Positions 1-9,214 of a stretch of DNA of 64,000 nucleotides are shown one piece after another. The stretch is from an uncultured Brevibacillus sp. (GTDB lineage Bacteria > Bacillota > Bacilli > Brevibacillales > Brevibacillaceae). The translations under genes and the position numbers were made by a program. Every line of letters begins with the position of its first letter. Positions within the stretch are counted from its first letter, which is position 1. The DNA lies in NCBI GenBank assembly GCA_946402065.1, contig CAMIVR010000009.1:1-64000 (forward strand). The letters run 5' to 3'. The notes under the pieces are model-generated. The model did not search any database and was not told the DNA's origin. It worked only from the letters and a program-made list of their open reading frames with translations.

Positions 1-36
1 AGTTTCGTATTGCCTAAAAAGTGATTTTGAACATAC

Positions 37-798
37 TTAGATTTTCAAGATAGAAGCAACGATTGAGCGTGGAAGAATCGTTGCGCCAATCCCGTCAGCG
101 ACAAGGGAAAGGATGATGGTGGCATTTGTGCACTCACCAATTACATTCATTTCGAAACCAAGACGCCGGCATTCATTTTCAATTAGTTCAAAGTAACCTA
201 TGTCTTTCCCATTGCGTAGTAACACGAGTGGCATATCACCTATTTCGTTTATAGGTATCGCAGTTTGCGAAAAATCTTCAGCCCAGTGGGAGGGCAGCGC
301 CAAGACGAATTCCTCTCTGTCCAACTGGATCATCGAAACACGATCGTTGGCAAGCGGTGGACGCACAAAGGCGATTTCAATGTCGCGATCCTCCAACAGC
401 TGGCTCAAGTATGACGGTGAGCCTTCCCACAACTTAAATGTAACCAGGGGATAATGTTCCCGAAAGTAGCGAAGTCGTTTTGACAAGTACGGAATACAAG
501 ATGTGAGCGTACCAATTGAGAAAACTCCTCGCAGGCCTTCCTCGTTTTCCTTAATTTCCTTTATCGTTTCGTCGAATTGAGACAGCAGGTTGATCGCTCG
601 TTTATACAAGAGCTTGCCAGATACAGTTAACTCCAGACCCCGGCGGTTTCGCTCGAGTAAAGTCGTGCCCAACTCTTCCTCCAATAGCTTAAGCTGTTTG
701 CCTAATGGCGGCTGTGCCATATGCAGTCGCTTTGCAGCGCGAGTAATTTGTCTCTCCTCAGCAATCGCAACGAAATATCGAAGTTGTTTCACATCCAA
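37..798 (-). CDS. LysR-family transcriptional regulator, short at the C-terminus
   Basis: DNA-binding regulator of the LysR family. The N-terminal winged helix-turn-helix is clear (DVKQLRYFVAIAEE, then the recognition-helix region AAKRLHMAQPPLGKQ), followed by a periplasmic-binding-protein-like effector domain. I place the start at a TTG at 798, because AGGGGG lies 9 bases upstream and LysR proteins normally begin with this DVKQLRYF segment. A TTG at 843 would add 15 atypical residues. The product is 253 residues against a usual ~290-300. It stops soon after the ATILPRSIVAS segment, so the last helix and strand appear to be missing. It is divergent from the GH88 gene and probably controls that gene and the MFS gene. 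The inducer is unknown. Confidence 0.85.
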   Translation of the reverse strand: MDVKQLRYFVAIAEERQITRAAKRLHMAQPPLGKQLKLLEEELGTTLLERNRRGLELTVSGKLLYKRAINLLSQFDETIKEIKENEEGLRGVFSIGTLTSCIPYLSKRLRYFREHYPLVTFKLWEGSPSYLSQLLEDRDIEIAFVRPPLANDRVSMIQLDREEFVLALPSHWAEDFSQTAIPINEIGDMPLVLLRNGKDIGYFELIENECRRLGFEMNVIGECTNATIILSLVADGIGATILPRSIVASILKI

Positions 799-861
799 TC
801 GAACAAGCCCCCTGTTTACAAACTTTTTTCGTTCTCCGATCAAACATTATGAATATTTTTA

Positions 862-882
862 GTATAATACATTCCGTTATAC
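862..882. promoter_or_regulatory. Inverted repeat GTATAA-N9-TTATAC overlapping a -10 box (LysR-type operator candidate)
   Basis: A perfect 6-bp inverted repeat with a 9-bp spacer lies in the 142-bp intergenic space between the divergent LysR and GH88 genes. The left arm overlaps a consensus TATAAT (863-868) that could serve the plus-strand GH88 gene; no good -35 box precedes it. LysR proteins usually bind short dyads in exactly this kind of divergent promoter. Binding is inferred. Confidence 0.45.
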
Positions 883-940
883 AATGAAAGCGCGATCATT
901 TGTAACCTTTGAATGTAAGAATCGGAAAGGAGAATAAACA

Positions 941-2104
941 ATGACTACTAATGCAAACAGAAAAAGCAGAATCAAAAGCGATAGGCACGCAGGTGTACTA
1001 GAGGCATTGTGTGAACGGGTGCTTTCCACACGTAATGAAATTGGGAAAAAATGGCCCTATCATGCAGAGCCAGCTACCGGCAAATGGGAGTTAACGGAGG
1101 ATGGGGACTGGTGTGATGGGCACTGGATTGAAATGTTACGGATGACTGGTGATTTGCTAGGTCGGCGCGACTTGATCGATGAGGCGTTGGAGCGAACGGA
1201 ACGAGTGCGGTACAAACTTGAAAAAGATGACCAGTTCCGTGGGCATCGATTCTACTATTCGGCAGCGCGGTTGTGGGCGACTGAACGAGAGGAAGCAATG
1301 AGGACACTCGCTTTGGCAGCGGCTTACAGTGTACGAAGCATGGCAATGGGGGTAAACGGGGCCATGCCGATTGGTACAGAAGTGCAAGTGAAATCTACTA
1401 CACTTGCGAGTAGATCGATTGTTGCGATCGATAATTTGCACCCGAATTTGATTCTCGATTGGTGGGCGTTGAAAGAAACGGGAGATCAAACCTTTGCGCG
1501 TGGTGCAAGACGGATGTTCGAAGTCGTTGAAAAGTATTTTTTGCGCCCAGATGGATCAACAATCGAATTTATTGAATTTGATCCGATAACAGGTGCTCCT
1601 TTACGTGAATTCACATTATTAGGATACAATGATGAGTCTTGTTGGAGTCGAGGACAAGCTTGGGCTATTGCAGGTTCATTGATTGCTTATGAGCATACAG
1701 GAGATTCGTATTACCTCGATCTCGGAAAGAAATTTTTTGATTATTGGTGGAATGAATGTGGTGAGAACATTCCGCCTTATGACTTTAAAGCCCCAAATCG
1801 CCAGCACATGCCGATCGATACGTCAGCTTCGGGAATCGTCACATCTGCATTGGCAAGAATCGTTACAAGTGATGATCACTCGCAACAAGTAACACATTTT
1901 ACAGAACGCCTAGAGCCGATGCTCGACGCTCTATGTGCTTATGTGACACCAATAGGTGAGACTGATCGCCGTCCTGCTGGAATGTTGATAAATGGCTGTT
2001 TTAATCAACCGAAACAATATGCGTACAATCATGAACTTATTTGGGGAAATTTCTATTTGATGGAGACGCTTTATTGCTTAGAAAAGGGAGGAATGCCTTG
2101 TTAA
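941..2104 (+). CDS. Glycoside hydrolase family 88 (unsaturated glucuronyl hydrolase-like)
   Basis: 387-residue cytoplasmic protein with no signal peptide. GH88 enzymes hydrate and cleave unsaturated uronic-acid residues from oligosaccharides made by polysaccharide lyases. Family hallmarks are visible in order: DGDWCDGHWIEML near residue 55 (with the conserved Asp), AIDNLHPNL near 165 (matching the second conserved Asp), GYNDESCWSRGQAWAI, PIDTSASGI and IWGNFYLMETL near the C-terminus. It begins at ATG with AAAGGAG 8 bases upstream. It lies 45 bp upstream of an MFS transporter on the same strand, so the two are probably co-transcribed under the divergent LysR protein. The exact sugar substrate cannot be read from sequence. 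Confidence 0.88.
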   Translation: MTTNANRKSRIKSDRHAGVLEALCERVLSTRNEIGKKWPYHAEPATGKWELTEDGDWCDGHWIEMLRMTGDLLGRRDLIDEALERTERVRYKLEKDDQFRGHRFYYSAARLWATEREEAMRTLALAAAYSVRSMAMGVNGAMPIGTEVQVKSTTLASRSIVAIDNLHPNLILDWWALKETGDQTFARGARRMFEVVEKYFLRPDGSTIEFIEFDPITGAPLREFTLLGYNDESCWSRGQAWAIAGSLIAYEHTGDSYYLDLGKKFFDYWWNECGENIPPYDFKAPNRQHMPIDTSASGIVTSALARIVTSDDHSQQVTHFTERLEPMLDALCAYVTPIGETDRRPAGMLINGCFNQPKQYAYNHELIWGNFYLMETLYCLEKGGMPC

Positions 2105-2149
2105 CAGCCAAAGACTGTATGTTCAAATTGACTGGAGGAGGATCGTACC

Positions 2150-3490
2150 ATGAAGGCGAATCAGGCGATTGATCAAGCGAAATTTAATCGATTTCATTTG
2201 ACTCTCATCATTTGGTGTTTCTTAGTTATTGTGTTTGATGGATATGATGTCGTCATATACGGTTCTGTGGTGCCCTCACTTATGCAGGAATGGTCGCTTA
2301 CACCTATTGAAGCTGGAGCGATTGGCAGCTACACTGCGATCGGTACAGCAGTTGGTGCGATTCTTTTCGGATTATTAGCCGATAAAATCGGTCGAAAAAA
2401 AGTGGTTTTACTCTGTGTGACCCTGTTTAGTCTATTTACCGTCTTGGGTGGTTTGGTGAACAATTCAACCATGTTTAGCGTGTTTCGTGTGATTGCCGGG
2501 CTAGGAATCGGTGGGGTTATGCCAAATGTCATTGCCTTAACAGCGGATTATGCCCCGAGGGCCATCCGAAATGCGCTTGTCTCCTTTGTCTTTATTGGCT
2601 ATTCGGTCGGCTCGATGCTCGCTGCACTTGTGAGTAAAAGTTTCCTACCCACAGTGGGCTGGAAACCGATTTTTTGGGTGGGTGGAATTCTGCTGCTCTT
2701 CTTGCCATTCTTACTGAAGGTATTGCCAGAATCAATCAGCATCCTTTTAGCCAAAGGGAAGGATGCGGAATTACAAACGGTTCTTATGAGGGTTAATCCT
2801 GATTATAAGCCGCAACAAAATGAGAAATTTGATCGCCCTGAGGGAAAAGAACAAGGGGCATCGATTATGAAGCTTTTTGAAAATAAGCGGTCTCTTAGTA
2901 CGTTAATGTTTTGGATCTGCTTTTTCAGTGCGTTTGTGTTGATTTATGCACTAAATACATGGCTTCCCAAATTAATGATGAACGCCGGTTACGATTTAGG
3001 GTCGAGCTTGATGTTTATGGTTGTTTTAAATGCAGGGGCCATCATCGGAACAATTTTGCTGGGGAAATTGACAGATAGATGGGGCTTTAAAAAAGTATTG
3101 GTACCACTCTATGCAGCAGGGGGAATTGCCTTTATTCTTCTAGGGTTTATGACGAATATTACCGTTATCTATCTATTAATTGCCGTTATCGGCGCGGCCT
3201 CTATCGGAGCACAAAATATCGCGAATGCATTTGTCTCTCAATATTATCCACCTCCCATGCGATCAACTGGACTTGGCATGTCTTTTGGATTTGGGCGGAT
3301 TGGGGGCATAGTTGCACCTACACTTGTGGGTATCGTTCTTACTTATCAGTTCTCCCATCAAATGACCTTTTTTTTCATTGGACTCGCGGGATTGATAGCT
3401 GCAATCGCTGGCTCATTGGTCCAAAATAAATTTTCATTCTATTACGAAAATGAAAGCGCCTTGAAAAACCTTTCAGTTAATAGGGAATAA
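2150..3490 (+). CDS. MFS transporter, aromatic acid:H+ symporter-like
   Basis: 446-residue integral membrane protein with about 12 hydrophobic segments. The cytoplasmic loop between helices 2 and 3 carries the MFS signature (FGLLADKIGRKK), and a second copy, LGKLTDRWGFKK, occupies the equivalent position in the second half. Helix 1 contains FDGYDVVIYG, the DGxD-type motif of the aromatic-acid:proton symporter (AAHS) family. It has GGAGGAGG before the ATG. Its place behind a GH88 hydrolase suggests import of a uronate-related acid or a lyase product, but AAHS members mostly carry aromatic acids, so the substrate is open. Confidence 0.85.
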   Translation: MKANQAIDQAKFNRFHLTLIIWCFLVIVFDGYDVVIYGSVVPSLMQEWSLTPIEAGAIGSYTAIGTAVGAILFGLLADKIGRKKVVLLCVTLFSLFTVLGGLVNNSTMFSVFRVIAGLGIGGVMPNVIALTADYAPRAIRNALVSFVFIGYSVGSMLAALVSKSFLPTVGWKPIFWVGGILLLFLPFLLKVLPESISILLAKGKDAELQTVLMRVNPDYKPQQNEKFDRPEGKEQGASIMKLFENKRSLSTLMFWICFFSAFVLIYALNTWLPKLMMNAGYDLGSSLMFMVVLNAGAIIGTILLGKLTDRWGFKKVLVPLYAAGGIAFILLGFMTNITVIYLLIAVIGAASIGAQNIANAFVSQYYPPPMRSTGLGMSFGFGRIGGIVAPTLVGIVLTYQFSHQMTFFFIGLAGLIAAIAGSLVQNKFSFYYENESALKNLSVNRE

Positions 3491-3644
3491 TGATCGATTG
3501 ACCAACGGTGATCCGCGAGATGGACTCTAAAAAAGTAATCCTCTTGCGGGTCACTTGTGTTTGAAACAAGATTATCAGGAATGGAACGAGGATTGAGATG
3601 AGCTGAGGAGTTAGTACATTGCGGAAGTGTGATGACTGACAATC

Positions 3645-3683
3645 AAAAAAGCTGGCATCAATACATATCGACGACAGCTTTTA
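3645..3683. terminator. Probable bidirectional terminator hairpin
   Basis: Arms AAAAGCTG (3647-3654) and CAGCTTTT (3675-3682) are separated by a 20-base loop. The A-rich left and T-rich right flanks let it act in both directions. It lies between the plus-strand MFS gene and a small minus-strand gene, so it probably ends both transcripts. The loop is long. Confidence 0.5.
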
Positions 3684-3732
3684 CCTATTTGCTTGATTGA
3701 TTACTCGGAATGATGGCACGGTATATAACTGC

Positions 3733-3837
3733 TTATTTTGCAGCAGTCGCACGCAGTTGTTCATTGAGCTTCAGAATCTCCACAACAGTTGATCGAAAAG
3801 GCTTACTGTCTTTTTTTGGCCATGGAATCATTATCAT
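3733..3837 (-). CDS. Small 34-residue protein, unrecognised
   Basis: A short frame reading MIMIPWPKKDSKPFRSTVVE and then a charged helix that ends in AAK. AAAGGGGG sits 8 bases before the ATG, and a TTGACA-N18-TATTCT promoter lies 40-70 bp upstream. The N-terminus has aromatic and proline residues followed by a cationic stretch, then an amphipathic helix. I do not recognise the family. A dedicated promoter, ribosome site and downstream terminator make it a believable gene rather than a chance frame. Peptide signal, small regulator and membrane-associated peptide are all possible. Confidence 0.5.
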   Translation of the reverse strand: MIMIPWPKKDSKPFRSTVVEILKLNEQLRATAAK

Positions 3838-3876
3838 GCCATTTTCCCCCTTTCAAAAAATTTACAATGTACTATA

Positions 3877-3906
3877 AGAATATCATCGCGATCAATATTC
3901 TGTCAA
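3877..3906 (-). promoter_or_regulatory. Sigma-A type promoter for the 34-residue gene
   Basis: On the minus strand TTGACA (3901-3906) is followed after 18 bases by TATTCT (3877-3882). The -35 box is a perfect match; the -10 box matches 4 of 6. It overlaps the end of the preceding gene and points at the small gene. Confidence 0.45.
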
Positions 3907-4424
3907 TTTTGTCTTCTAAAATTATTTATGAATTGATATAACGTGGCAAAGTCTGCGGAATAAATATTTTCTGTTCCATTGTAGGCTTCGTATTCGCCAA
4001 TGAAGTGGGCAAATTTGGCATACAGGCGGTTCAGATACGCGTTGTCCGCTTTGGCGCGAAATTGAACTTGCTTGACGCGGTTGTTTTCCTGAGCGATCTG
4101 CCGCAAGATGTAGTGGAATCCCTCGGTGAAAGAGAGCGGAGTGCGATGCTCCTTGAGCAAAATGGCCGAATCTATGAAAACAATTTCGCCTCCGGGATCG
4201 GGTTGGTTTTCAGGCGTGACAAATCGGTAATGCAAATAGCCGACTACGTTATTCGTGTTGTCCTCAATCAGAACGACGTGAGAGACCTGGATGCATTGCA
4301 GGATGTGGGCTACGATGTCAGACAGAGAAAACCCGTTGTTAAACTCGGCCCGGTGGCGAATGAAGAATCTGGTAAACGTGACAAAGTCTTCGTCACGCAC
4401 GCAACGTCTATAATGAAGAGACAT
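3903..4424 (-). CDS. GNAT-like small protein
   Basis: 173 residues. The fold pattern fits an N-acetyltransferase: an alpha/beta protein with a central strand (HVVLIEDNTNNVVGYLHYRF), then EIVFIDSAILLKEHR leading into a helix, then a C-terminal segment with NRLYAKFAHFIGEYEAY. The canonical acetyl-CoA loop is not obvious, so activity is uncertain. The start is the ATG at 4424, 7 bases after AGGAGGT. It is the last gene of a three-gene minus-strand cluster, directly after the ABC exporter, which has a second protein of nearly equal length (174 aa) and similar strand pattern on its other side. Confidence 0.6.
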   Translation of the reverse strand: MSLHYRRCVRDEDFVTFTRFFIRHRAEFNNGFSLSDIVAHILQCIQVSHVVLIEDNTNNVVGYLHYRFVTPENQPDPGGEIVFIDSAILLKEHRTPLSFTEGFHYILRQIAQENNRVKQVQFRAKADNAYLNRLYAKFAHFIGEYEAYNGTENIYSADFATLYQFINNFRRQN

Positions 4425-4436
4425 GACTTGCACCTC

Positions 4437-6596
4437 CTAGCTTCGGCGCGCGTTCAGCGTCAGCTTGACGTGGGCGTCGATTTCCGGATATTTGGACAAA
4501 ATGTAGTACAGCGCTTTCCGCTGTAGCGTCAAAAATACACACGGCGTAATAGCAGTCACTGTGGCCGTACGCGGAACGTTCTCCAGCAGCGCGATTTCAC
4601 CAAAATGGTCGCCGTCTTCCAGTACAGCCAAGCGGGTACGGTCTGTCGACGTAGCATGCATGAGCTTGGAAACCTCGACCCGGCCCCGTGCGATCAAATA
4701 AAACTTCTCGCCAGGCTCCCCCTCCTGAATCACCCGCTGTTCGGCAGCAAACGATTCCGTATTGAACAAATGGGTAATTTCCTTCAGCACACTACGGTCG
4801 ACACCCCGGAAAAAGGGCAGTCTGGATAGGCGCTCCTCGTCAATCGTCGCTTCCTGTCCGCCATCCGAGATGGATAGACCGCTCTGCTTGTCCCACATCT
4901 CTTTGTAAAAGCCGCCTTTGTCGAGTAGCTGCTGATGGCTGCCACTGTCGACCAAATGCCCTTGATTGAATACGAAGATATGATCGACACCAGTGATAGA
5001 CGATAGACGATGGGTGACAGTAACGACAGTCCGGTTGTGCGACAGCTCTGCAAACGTGCGATTGATCGCGGCTTCCGAGATCGGGTCTAGTGCAGATGTC
5101 GCTTCGTCCAGAAGCAGAATCGACGGATTGCGCAAAATCGCGCGGGCAATGGCGAGTCGTTGCCGCTGTCCGCCTGAAAGGTTGCTGCCCTCATCAAGTA
5201 CCATCGTGTCGTAGCCGTCAGGGAGGCTCATGATGTAGTCGTGGATCTCGGCTTTTTGCGCCGCTGCAATGACTTCGTCCAGCCCGGCATCAGGCTTGCT
5301 GATGCGTAAATTCTCAAGCAATGTCCCGTGAAACAGGAAATTGTCCTGAAACACGACGCCAATCTGCTCGCGGTAAGAGCTGCGATTCAATTCCTCCAGG
5401 CTGGAGCCGTTGACGCGGATGTGTCCGGTATTTGGCTCGAAGAAGCCGAGCAATAGCTGGACCATCGTGCTTTTGCCGGAGCCGCTTGATCCGACAAAGG
5501 CAGCCGTCGTGCCTGCCGGAATGTTCAGGTTAATGTGCTGCAAGACAGGCTGCGATACGTCATAGCCAAAGGTAACATCATTGACCTGGATGTCAGGTTT
5601 CCGCTCTTCCGGACGGAACGCTTCAGAACCACCTGTGGCCTCGCGCGGTTGCTTTAACAGCTCGCCAATCCGCTCCATACTGACCAGAACGTCCGTAAGC
5701 ATAGGGACGGTAAAGGTCAGGTTGAACACGGCATTGCCAATCGACGTGTACATCGTAAAAAACGCGACGAGCGCACCAACCGTAATATACCCCTGCAGCG
5801 CCAGGTATGAGCCGAAGCCGATGATGGTGAAGTTAATCACGAGCAGGCTGACCATTGGAATTCGTTCGAGCTGGGCATTGATGACGTTTTTCTTGTAGCT
5901 TCTGATCGATAAGAGGTTCAGTCGGCTGTTGAACTTGTCCACCATCGCCGCTTGCAAATTAAAGCCCTTGATGACTTTTTGGGCCTTGATGTTTTCCTGG
6001 ATGTCTGTCGTCATCGCGGCAAACTGTCCTCTGTACTCCGCGTTGATCGCTTGAGAGCGCCGGCCAAGCAGTAACGGACCGATGAAAATCAAGGTGGCTC
6101 CGAGCAAAATCAACCCAGCCATGCTCCACTGCAAGTAAAACAGCACGATGGTACTGACGATCACGACAAACAACGACTGCAGTCCTGCCGTTAAAATGAT
6201 GGTCATCGCCCGTTCAATCGTCGGTAAATCAACGGTAAAATACGTGAGCAGATCACCAGAGCGCGCTTTATGGAAAAATCCGATGTTCATCTGCTGCATG
6301 TGAGCGAACAGCCGCTTGCGCAAATCGGTCTGCACCAGGGTATTCAATCGCGCCAGGATGTAATCACTGGCAATGCTGCTGCCCAGGCAAAGGAGAGCGA
6401 ATGCACCGAAGACGGTCACAAATAAAAAGAAAAAGTCGACATCATGCGGCGTAATCGCCTTGTCAATAATAAACTGAAAGCTCAGAGGTGCGAGCGCGAT
6501 GAACGTGAAATCAAGCAGGACAAAGAGAAAAAACAGAGTCGTCAGTAGCTTGTAGGGGCGAAGATAGCTGAACAGATTCTTTAGTACGGTCAGCAT
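4437..6596 (-). CDS. ABC exporter with C-terminal cyclic-nucleotide-binding domain
   Basis: 719-residue half-transporter. Residues ~15-300 hold six membrane segments of the ABC type-1 exporter fold. The ATPase domain (~335-570) has Walker A GSSGSGKST, signature LSGGQRQRLAIARAIL, Walker B ILLLDEATSALD and the switch His in VTHRLSS. A third domain (~590-715) is a cyclic-nucleotide-binding fold. Its phosphate-binding cassette FGEIALLENVPRTATVTA keeps the Glu and Arg that contact cyclic nucleotides. No N-terminal C39 peptidase domain is present. It should act in the cytoplasmic membrane as a dimer, with transport possibly gated by a small ligand. Substrate unknown; the neighbouring GNAT-like proteins may modify it. 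Confidence 0.85.
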   Translation of the reverse strand: MLTVLKNLFSYLRPYKLLTTLFFLFVLLDFTFIALAPLSFQFIIDKAITPHDVDFFFLFVTVFGAFALLCLGSSIASDYILARLNTLVQTDLRKRLFAHMQQMNIGFFHKARSGDLLTYFTVDLPTIERAMTIILTAGLQSLFVVIVSTIVLFYLQWSMAGLILLGATLIFIGPLLLGRRSQAINAEYRGQFAAMTTDIQENIKAQKVIKGFNLQAAMVDKFNSRLNLLSIRSYKKNVINAQLERIPMVSLLVINFTIIGFGSYLALQGYITVGALVAFFTMYTSIGNAVFNLTFTVPMLTDVLVSMERIGELLKQPREATGGSEAFRPEERKPDIQVNDVTFGYDVSQPVLQHINLNIPAGTTAAFVGSSGSGKSTMVQLLLGFFEPNTGHIRVNGSSLEELNRSSYREQIGVVFQDNFLFHGTLLENLRISKPDAGLDEVIAAAQKAEIHDYIMSLPDGYDTMVLDEGSNLSGGQRQRLAIARAILRNPSILLLDEATSALDPISEAAINRTFAELSHNRTVVTVTHRLSSITGVDHIFVFNQGHLVDSGSHQQLLDKGGFYKEMWDKQSGLSISDGGQEATIDEERLSRLPFFRGVDRSVLKEITHLFNTESFAAEQRVIQEGEPGEKFYLIARGRVEVSKLMHATSTDRTRLAVLEDGDHFGEIALLENVPRTATVTAITPCVFLTLQRKALYYILSKYPEIDAHVKLTLNARRS

Positions 6597-6617
6597 GGGA
6601 AATTCTCCTTCAGCACG

Positions 6618-7142
6618 TTAAACATATATGTCATGACGATACTTTGCGGCATAGGATTGCCACTTAGAAAACGGGACTTGATACGCATCGATTTCTCCAA
6701 AGACGGTTTCTACCGAAGACGTTCTTTCGGCGATTTTGCCGAACAGCTTGCGCGAGGACTCGTCCGCCGCAGTCCAGAAGCGCAGCTCCGTCACTTCTGT
6801 TTCCAGCTTGGCGATGTATTGCGTGAGAAATTGCAGCGTGCGAAGGAGCACGAGACTGCAGCGGTGCTGCTCCAAAAAGAAGACGGTTTGCAATTGGACG
6901 ATATGTGTATCCTCGTATTGATTCTCCCCGGTACCCAGTACATAGCCAAACGCTCCAATAAGCTCCTCATCATCGTTAAAGACGAGGAAGGCATCGTCTC
7001 CGAGCAGAAAGGGACTGGCGATAAAACTGAGCGAAACGGGGAAGGAGTAGGGCAGGTTCAGCTGTTGATAATGCTCAAGGAGAAAGTCGAGGTATTTTTG
7101 CTGGTACAATTCGGATGAACATTTGGAAAAATAGTAACCCAC
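6618..7142 (-). CDS. GNAT-like small protein, partner of the ABC exporter
   Basis: I start this gene at GTG 7142, 10 bases after GGAGGT, giving 174 residues. A longer frame is open to 7298, but it would run through a terminator hairpin at 7209-7238 and encodes an unlikely Cys/Arg-rich leader. The protein has strands and helices resembling an acyltransferase (DAFLVFNDDEELIGAFGYVL, then VQLQTVFFLEQHR), with no clear catalytic motif. Size and layout match the gene on the far side of the exporter (173 residues), so the two may be distant paralogues. It lies 21 bp upstream of the exporter, probably in the same operon. Confidence 0.6.
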   Translation of the reverse strand: MGYYFSKCSSELYQQKYLDFLLEHYQQLNLPYSFPVSLSFIASPFLLGDDAFLVFNDDEELIGAFGYVLGTGENQYEDTHIVQLQTVFFLEQHRCSLVLLRTLQFLTQYIAKLETEVTELRFWTAADESSRKLFGKIAERTSSVETVFGEIDAYQVPFSKWQSYAAKYRHDIYV

Positions 7143-7208
7143 TGCGATCTCAACCTCCGTGGCATAACACGTAAATGTACGCAATCTTCCGCAATATCGT
7201 TTTGAGAC

Positions 7209-7238
7209 AAAAAAAACCTCTACTATGAAAGGGAGGTT
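7209..7238 (-). terminator. Intrinsic terminator or leader attenuator
   Basis: On the minus strand AACCTCC pairs with GAGGTT and is followed by eight T residues. It lies 67 bp before the GTG start of the GNAT-like/ABC cluster and after the LuxR-type regulator gene, which already has its own terminator at 7361-7400. It may therefore attenuate the cluster from within its leader. Confidence 0.55.
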
Positions 7239-7360
7239 GCTTCCGCCCACACCCAGCGTAAAGGAAAGCCCACCTTCAGAATACCGTATATTCGGCATCA
7301 GGTAAATTATTTCTGCCCTCCCGACCGCGGGTCACTAGCGGCCATAGGCGCGGAAAAGCG

Positions 7361-7400
7361 AAAAAACCTGATCATCCCGGTGAGGAACGAACAGGTTTTT
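7361..7400 (-). terminator. Terminator of the pseudokinase-LuxR gene
   Basis: AAAAACCTG (minus strand, from 7400) pairs with CAGGTTTTTT (down to 7361) across a ~21-base loop, and the 3' side ends in a T tract. It lies 34 bp after the stop codon of the 7434-9176 gene. Confidence 0.6.
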
Positions 7401-7433
7401 CAGCGTCAGAATAGCGCGTCTAGCGCGAACCCG

Positions 7434-9176
7434 CTACACCAAATCCAGCATTCTGCCTTTTGCCACAGCTCTGGTCCGGCTGTTCACCTGCAGCTTGCCG
7501 AAAATGTTTTTGACGTGTATTTTGACTGTTCCCACCGATAAAAACAGCGCTTCGGCAATTTCTATATTGGAAAGACCTTCTGCCAGCAGCTTCAACACTT
7601 CCATTTCCCGTTCGGTCAACGGGTGGTACACGACTGGAAGGGGCTGGTCGCTCTTTGCTTGTGATGTGGTTTTTTGCGAAAAAAATGTCTGCATCACACG
7701 TACGTAAATGATTTGCGAGGCTAACATTTGCAGGACATACAGGCGGTCCCCGGTAAAGGCATGACTGATGAGATTGTTTTCCACGTAGAGGACTCCGGTC
7801 AATGCACCCTGGGTAAAGATGGGCAGTCCCAGCACGGACTTGGCCTTTGCCCGGTCGGCATCAAAGACGTGCGCCGTTCGTTCACGCGGATCAGCTATAT
7901 TCTCAATCAGCACCTCGGATGTTTGCGCGACACGGAGCACAACGTCCTTGATCAAGTGTTTGCCGGGATACGAGGCAAGCGGTACGGGCGGATTGTGAAC
8001 GATCACCGGCTTGTCTGTCGCCGCGACAGCATCCACATACAGAAGATGATCCTGGACGGAGAGCAGAACGGCTCGTTGTCCTCCGGCGTTCTCTATGAGA
8101 ATGGCCATGATTTTTTTGATGAGTGCGGTAACGTCTCTTTCCTCAGTAAATGCCTGTGAAGCTTTCATGAAGGTCGCCAAATCGATTATCTGCTGATAGT
8201 CCACTCCCGCAGGGCCGGCTATGTGCCGGTCAGGCTGAGCGACAGGTACGGCAAGACTGTAATGGTCGTGCAAGGTAGCCGACGGTGGATTGCTGCTCTC
8301 TGAAGTATGGATGCGTTCATGCCGCGCGATTCGAACCTCATCCAGTGCGCCGCTGTTTTCACAGAGGGCAAGGCAAGCCTCCAGATCAGCGATCAGTTCA
8401 CGCACACTTTGGTAGCGTTCCAGCGGGTTTTTCCGCAGCAGCTTCATAATAATTGCGGTAAGCGTCGCGGGTAACGGACTGTTGGCGGGAATGGGAAGCG
8501 GTGGTTTCGCCAGATGCGCGTGAGCCCACTCCACCGGGTCTTTGCCTGTAAACGGCAAACGACCTGTTAACAACTCGTAAAAAGTCATGCCCAGTGAATA
8601 CAGGTCCGATCTGCCGTCAATTCCCCAGTTCATTCGTCTGGTACGCTCGGGAGACATGTAAGGTGGACTGCCCTCCATCAATGGCGTGCTGAGCATTTTT
8701 TGCTGCTGCTTTGTCGACGTAATGGCGTGGCCAAATCCGGTTATGTAGATGCGCTTTGTTTCAGGCGCCAAAATAATGGTTTCTGGGCGTAGATTCATAT
8801 GAATGAGCTGGTGCTCGTGCAATTGAGCGACAATCTTGCACGTGGCGATGGCGTATGTGAGAAACTCCGGGATAGAAGCATGCCGCGCATGAAAGTAATG
8901 CTGCAGCGGTATGCCTTTTACCCAGTGGAAGGTGAGCGCCAGGACATTGCCTTGTCTGATCAGCGTGTGCGGCTTCAAGACGCCGGGAATGTCCAGCTTG
9001 CCCGCGATTTCATATTCATGCAGCAATTTGGCGTTCTCGATGATTGCCCGCGGCCCATCCTTGACGATTTTCATGGTGACATAGCTTGACGTTTGTTCAG
9101 AAAAAGCGAGGCAAACCATCAGATGGGACTCCTCGAAAATCAACTCCTGAAACTGGTAGCCAGGTACCGTAATCAT
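7434..9176 (-). CDS. Serine/threonine pseudokinase-GAF-LuxR regulator
   Basis: 580-residue cytoplasmic protein with three parts. Residues 1-275 form a Hanks-type kinase fold: Lys36 in [22 protein letters not shown] and the PPYMSPE activation-segment end are all recognisable. The catalytic HRD is HMN (126-128) and the DFG is GFG within TGFG (146-149). Both catalytic aspartates are therefore gone and phosphotransfer is unlikely. Residues ~330-500 are a GAF-type sensor domain. Residues ~515-575 are a LuxR helix-turn-helix ([23 protein letters not shown]). The protein probably binds a ligand and regulates transcription without kinase activity. ATG start; extended -10 promoter upstream; divergent from DUF1641-ndh. 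Confidence 0.85.
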   Translation of the reverse strand: MITVPGYQFQELIFEESHLMVCLAFSEQTSSYVTMKIVKDGPRAIIENAKLLHEYEIAGKLDIPGVLKPHTLIRQGNVLALTFHWVKGIPLQHYFHARHASIPEFLTYAIATCKIVAQLHEHQLIHMNLRPETIILAPETKRIYITGFGHAITSTKQQQKMLSTPLMEGSPPYMSPERTRRMNWGIDGRSDLYSLGMTFYELLTGRLPFTGKDPVEWAHAHLAKPPLPIPANSPLPATLTAIIMKLLRKNPLERYQSVRELIADLEACLALCENSGALDEVRIARHERIHTSESSNPPSATLHDHYSLAVPVAQPDRHIAGPAGVDYQQIIDLATFMKASQAFTEERDVTALIKKIMAILIENAGGQRAVLLSVQDHLLYVDAVAATDKPVIVHNPPVPLASYPGKHLIKDVVLRVAQTSEVLIENIADPRERTAHVFDADRAKAKSVLGLPIFTQGALTGVLYVENNLISHAFTGDRLYVLQMLASQIIYVRVMQTFFSQKTTSQAKSDQPLPVVYHPLTEREMEVLKLLAEGLSNIEIAEALFLSVGTVKIHVKNIFGKLQVNSRTRAVAKGRMLDLV

Positions 9177-9214
9177 TGTGCGGACTCCTTTAGCATCAAT
9201 AATAGATTGATACC

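Noticed and set aside
7143-7298. N-terminal extension of the GNAT-like gene
   Set aside because: It would be translated through an intrinsic terminator and is unlike the rest of the protein; GTG 7142 has the ribosome site.
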